From Lutraria lutraria (taxonomy: Eukaryota; Mollusca; Bivalvia; Venerida; Mactridae), in assembly GCA_964023205.1 (NCBI GenBank), contig OZ026835.1:45729083-45793082 (forward strand): a DNA stretch of 64,000 nucleotides. The letters are read 5' to 3'. Positions 62,001 through 64,000 of this stretch are shown in pieces. How positions within the stretch are numbered: position 1 is the first letter of the stretch; the number at the start of each line of letters is the position of its first letter. The notes below the pieces were generated by a model, which was not told the origin of the DNA, made no database searches, and was given only the letters and a program-made list of their open reading frames with translations. A program made the translations under genes and the position numbers.

Positions 62001-63268
62001 GAATACATTCGATAATGATTTTATAACAGTTTCATAGAAATGTTGTTACTCGTTTATGAATAATTTCAAACGTAACACAAATAAAACCATGTAACGTAAA
62101 ACACAATCAGTTATGAATTAAAAAAGTTGGAATGTTAATTTACATGTACGTATTGCCAGTAACCAAGTATAAACATTTTGTATATCAAATCAATGTTTTA
62201 TGCATTGTAAAGCGTGTTAAGTACTTATCGTGATAAAGGTAACGTTATGTAACGTAAACTACTATTATCCAAGTCAAACTTTACAACATTTGTAACTAGA
62301 AATGTTTTCCAGTTATGGGTATTAATGAATGCATCATGATTACCTATCACTGTATACCTATTTTATCATAGCATGAGATCACAGTAATATAAATTATTTC
62401 CATGTAACACGTATACTTTTATATGTAACGTATTTTACGTAAAATGAAAACATAAAAAGCATTCAATGAATGAAAAACATGAACATGTGCTAGTATTTGC
62501 CTTATATGAATAAAAACATTGTTTACGACTGCTTTTGTGTTAATTTAACATATACAACTGTCATTTCATTGTCATTTTAGGGTAACACAGGGTAACGTAA
62601 ATTACAGAGCATATATAGTGCAATAAAGTGAAAAACATGCATTTGATCGACAAATAAAGCCGCTGCTAACTTATTATGGTCAAAGGAATTGTTCAAATTG
62701 ATGAATTATTGAAAATATCTAGAATAAGACTTCTAACAAAATAAAATTATTGTCAAACGTATTTTTTTGGTAACGGTTATTAGCATGCTGTAGTTCACAA
62801 ACGCCCCAACGCCCAGATTGTAGACACTGGAAAAATGATCAGCAGGCATTGAGCTTTCAAAAAAATGATGTCTACAAAAATGCCTCCGGGGGGGGGGGGG
62901 AGGGTTTCGCCCAGTGGCCCATAGCCTACTAAGAGCATTAAATATGACTTGGTTTCACTAGGTCACTACCATATTAAGTTTTAAATAATAACTAAAGAAA
63001 TACTTCATTAACCCGGCCCATGCTTCAACATCCTTGGTATAGAACGTTCGACAGTTTATTACTATACTCTTACAGGAACATTTGTCAGGTTCGAGTTATT
63101 TTGTTATTTCAGGGGAGGTAACTTACGGTGAAGTACGCAGTGTCTTACCCTTCAATAATGAAATCGATCTTCTTACACTTAATGGAGACAACATCCGGGA
63201 ACAGCTCGAAGTGTCAGTGTCGGATTATAATCTCCAGGAACCTAACGGACGTTTCTTACAGATGTCAG
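53003..63268 (+). CDS. Ecto-5'-nucleotidase-like, tandem gene 3, runs off the window
   Basis: Seven exons seen: 53003-53368, 56482-56695, 57137-57322, 57716-57913, 58530-58661, 58935-59057, 63113-63268, with the same phases as genes 1 and 2; the last two exons (FxxxGGDGY region and GPI signal) should lie past 64000. A Met at 53024 is an alternative start; either gives a signal peptide ending near STIQG. Metal ligands are intact (LHTNDVH, AGDQ, GNHEFD, LGHAG, GGHSN), as are NGGGIR and LPF. The C-R-x-x-x-C motif is C-Q-L-Q-D-C (Q359), replacing the Arg that corresponds to human CD73 R354. The 'WFTV' region is MFNF. The donor of exon 7 (GTTTGA) is weak. Intron 6 is 4 kb because of the inserted 59276-62928 element. 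All splice sites remain usable, so I call it a gene and not a pseudogene. Confidence 0.9.
55428..55503 (-). mobile_element. tRNA-like sequence 1 of a duplicated pair
   Basis: - strand 'ataagctcagttggtagagc' is a good A-box/D-arm and 'gcgggttaagcc' a damaged B-box; the anticodon-like loop is CTTGCAA. Acceptor pairing is imperfect. Its 5' flank (on the - strand) matches that of the copy at 55700-55777, so flank and tRNA were duplicated together. Probably SINE-derived or a pseudogene. Confidence 0.55.
55700..55777 (-). mobile_element. tRNA-like sequence 2 of a duplicated pair
   Basis: - strand acceptor arms TGCCCGA / TCGGGTA pair over seven positions (one G-U), the D-arm GCTC/GAGC pairs, and the B-box 'ggattcgagcc' is good. 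The anticodon stem does not pair (TCTGA versus AAGTA), so it is probably not a working tRNA. Loop TTGCAAG. Confidence 0.55.
56254..56432. mobile_element. MITE, 'acagtacaac' family, copy near exon 2 of gene 3
   Basis: Ends 'acagtacaacatctccaaag' and 'actctggaaaggttgtactg' + 't' are inverted. It ends 49 bp before exon 2 of gene 3. Confidence 0.75.
57430..57582. mobile_element. MITE fragment, 'ggccac...cctttgttcac' family
   Basis: Contains 'tgtggccacctcagaatac', 'attgaatgtttagaacaaaa' and 'ggtgacctttgttcac' in the same order as 6125-6302. In intron 3 of gene 3. Confidence 0.55.
58223..58395. mobile_element. MITE, 'acagtacaac' family, degenerate copy
   Basis: Left end 'acagtacaacctccccagag' is clear and the internal 'taacctctctagagcaacaa' matches; the right end is weak. 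In intron 4 of gene 3. Confidence 0.6.
59276..62928. mobile_element. 3.65 kb DNA-transposon-like element with long terminal inverted repeats
   Basis: Left end 'tagactatgggacac', a C-rich tract, 'cggaggcatttttctac', then 'gtgtctaccatctgggtgtt'. The complement of the right end (62928 backwards) reads 'taggctatgggccac', a C-rich tract, 'cggaggcatttttgtag', then 'gtgtctacaatctgggcgtt'. So ~160 bp imperfect terminal inverted repeats are in the same order. 'CTA' flanks both ends, a possible 3 bp target duplication but weak. Inside each arm are many 'gtaacgtaaa'-like motifs pointing in opposite directions. The middle carries the broken frame at 60171-61819. It sits in intron 6 of 5'-nucleotidase gene 3. 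Confidence 0.75.
60171..61819 (+). pseudogene. Broken frame of an uncharacterised transposon-borne protein family
   Basis: Joined by eye over several frameshifts and stops: an N-terminal piece (NDNGLAELMINSGIVP), then ERNAFGLLMLLSVQHDIDL...LGRVPYIESP, then VPDTFEQVAEAISYQLP...RLDFISDTYNKQSIKSDE, then HSYRDGVTFTITEIQ, and a C-terminal piece (DESGWKFGTDNMLEYNWYEDN...DAEDTDD). I recall this order of blocks (R..FGRLL..AQ..D.D, VP.SLA, FD.Y...SIK..ER, YGW) from large uncharacterised proteins abundant in cnidarian and mollusc genomes, some ending in Cys-rich CXC motifs; here the Cys-rich part is missing. No DDE transposase is apparent. Function unknown; family assignment is from memory. Confidence 0.5.
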
Positions 63269-63269
63269 G

Positions 63270-64000
63270 TTTGAGCACCTCATCAATAATACTATACTTA
63301 TAGTATATACTTATTTTTATACTCTATTTATACACCTATATTCATACTGAACTTAAATTTATACTATACTAATACTTATGCCATACTTATACTATACTTA
63401 TGTTATATACTTATAATAATACTATACTTATATTTATACTATACTTATATTTATATTATGCTTTTATTTATACTATACTTACATTATATACTTATATTTA
63501 TACTATACTTATATTTATATTATACTTATATTTATACTATACTTATATTTATACTATACTTTTATTTATATTATGCTTTTATTTATGCTATACTTATATT
63601 ATATACTTATATTTATACTATACTTATATTTATACTATACTTATATTATATACTTATATTTATACTATACTTATATCATATACTTATATTTATACTATAT
63701 TTATACTATACTAATACTTATGCCATACTTATATTTATACTATACTTATATTTATACTATGCTTATATTTATACTATACTTATATCATATACTTATATAT
63801 ATATATACTATACTTATATAATATACTTATATTTATACTATACTTATATTTATACTATGCTTATATTTATACTATACTTATATCATATACTTATATATAT
63901 ATATACTATACTTATATAATATACTTATATTTATACTATACTTATATTTATACTATACTTATATTTAAACTATGCTTATATTTATACTATACTTATATTA
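63270..64000. repeat. AT-rich ~17-18 bp tandem array running off the window
   Basis: Variants of 'tatacttatatttatac' with occasional 'tatgc' and 'tcatatac' forms, directly after exon 7 of gene 3 (intron 7). The Tyr/Leu/Ile-rich frames it creates are spurious. Confidence 0.93.

Noticed and set aside
63400..63919. Tyr/Leu/Ile-rich frames of up to 153 codons
   Set aside because: Direct translation of the AT-rich tandem array in intron 7 of gene 3.

Overview
This is an AT-rich, intron-rich animal genomic window, most likely from a lophotrochozoan and probably a bivalve mollusc. The evidence is GT-AG introns, an exon-1-coded signal peptide, tRNA-derived SINEs, many short inverted-repeat elements, and repeat types I recognise by eye from bivalve DNA (the ~160 bp monomer at 1-440; the 'tatataactgaaa...ggcgttaaa' tail at 3305 and 21187). 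No bacterial-style operons, rRNA, CRISPR or intact tRNA genes are visible.

The backbone is a tandem family of three secreted or GPI-anchored ecto-5'-nucleotidase (NT5E/CD73-like) genes on the + strand. Gene 1 (14715-26218) and gene 2 (35442-41523) are complete with nine coding exons each. Gene 3 (53003 to beyond the window) shows seven exons. All three share the same intron phases (first intron phase 0, the rest phase 1) and nearly the same exon lengths. All keep the metallophosphatase metal ligands, but gene 2 and gene 3 each carry a different substitution at nucleotide-binding positions.

Two unrelated genes lie between them. One is a two-coding-exon raftlin-like protein with an N-terminal myristoylation signal and a C-terminal proline/PPxY repeat (30390-32235). 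The other is a seven-exon secreted protein with PAN/apple, three Sushi/CCP modules and a C-terminal tandem beta-type repeat (43881-51210). On the - strand at 8555-8678 is the first coding exon of a Ras-like small GTPase whose remaining exons I could not find.

The rest is repeat-dominated. 1-8500: a bivalve-type monomer repeat, a ~650 bp CT tract, MITE and SINE copies, a 42 bp tandem repeat. 10-12 kb: a 1.1 kb minisatellite of 19 bp units. Intron 1 of gene 1: a 1.65 kb inverted-repeat-bounded segment, a hAT-like hairpin MITE with an 8 bp target duplication, and a 22 bp array abutting exon 2. 28-29 kb: a decayed Tc1/mariner transposase in which a 17 bp G-rich minisatellite has grown out of the codons of a conserved motif. 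51.8-52.6 kb: two tandem arrays. Intron 6 of gene 3: a 3.65 kb element with ~160 bp terminal inverted repeats, many GTAACGTAAA-like subterminal motifs and a broken, non-transposase-like reading frame. That element is the best candidate here for something under-described.

The enzymes of this locus would hydrolyse extracellular AMP to adenosine at the cell surface. GPI-anchored CD73 and raftlin are both lipid-raft proteins in vertebrates, so the neighbourhood is suggestive, but any functional link is inference.
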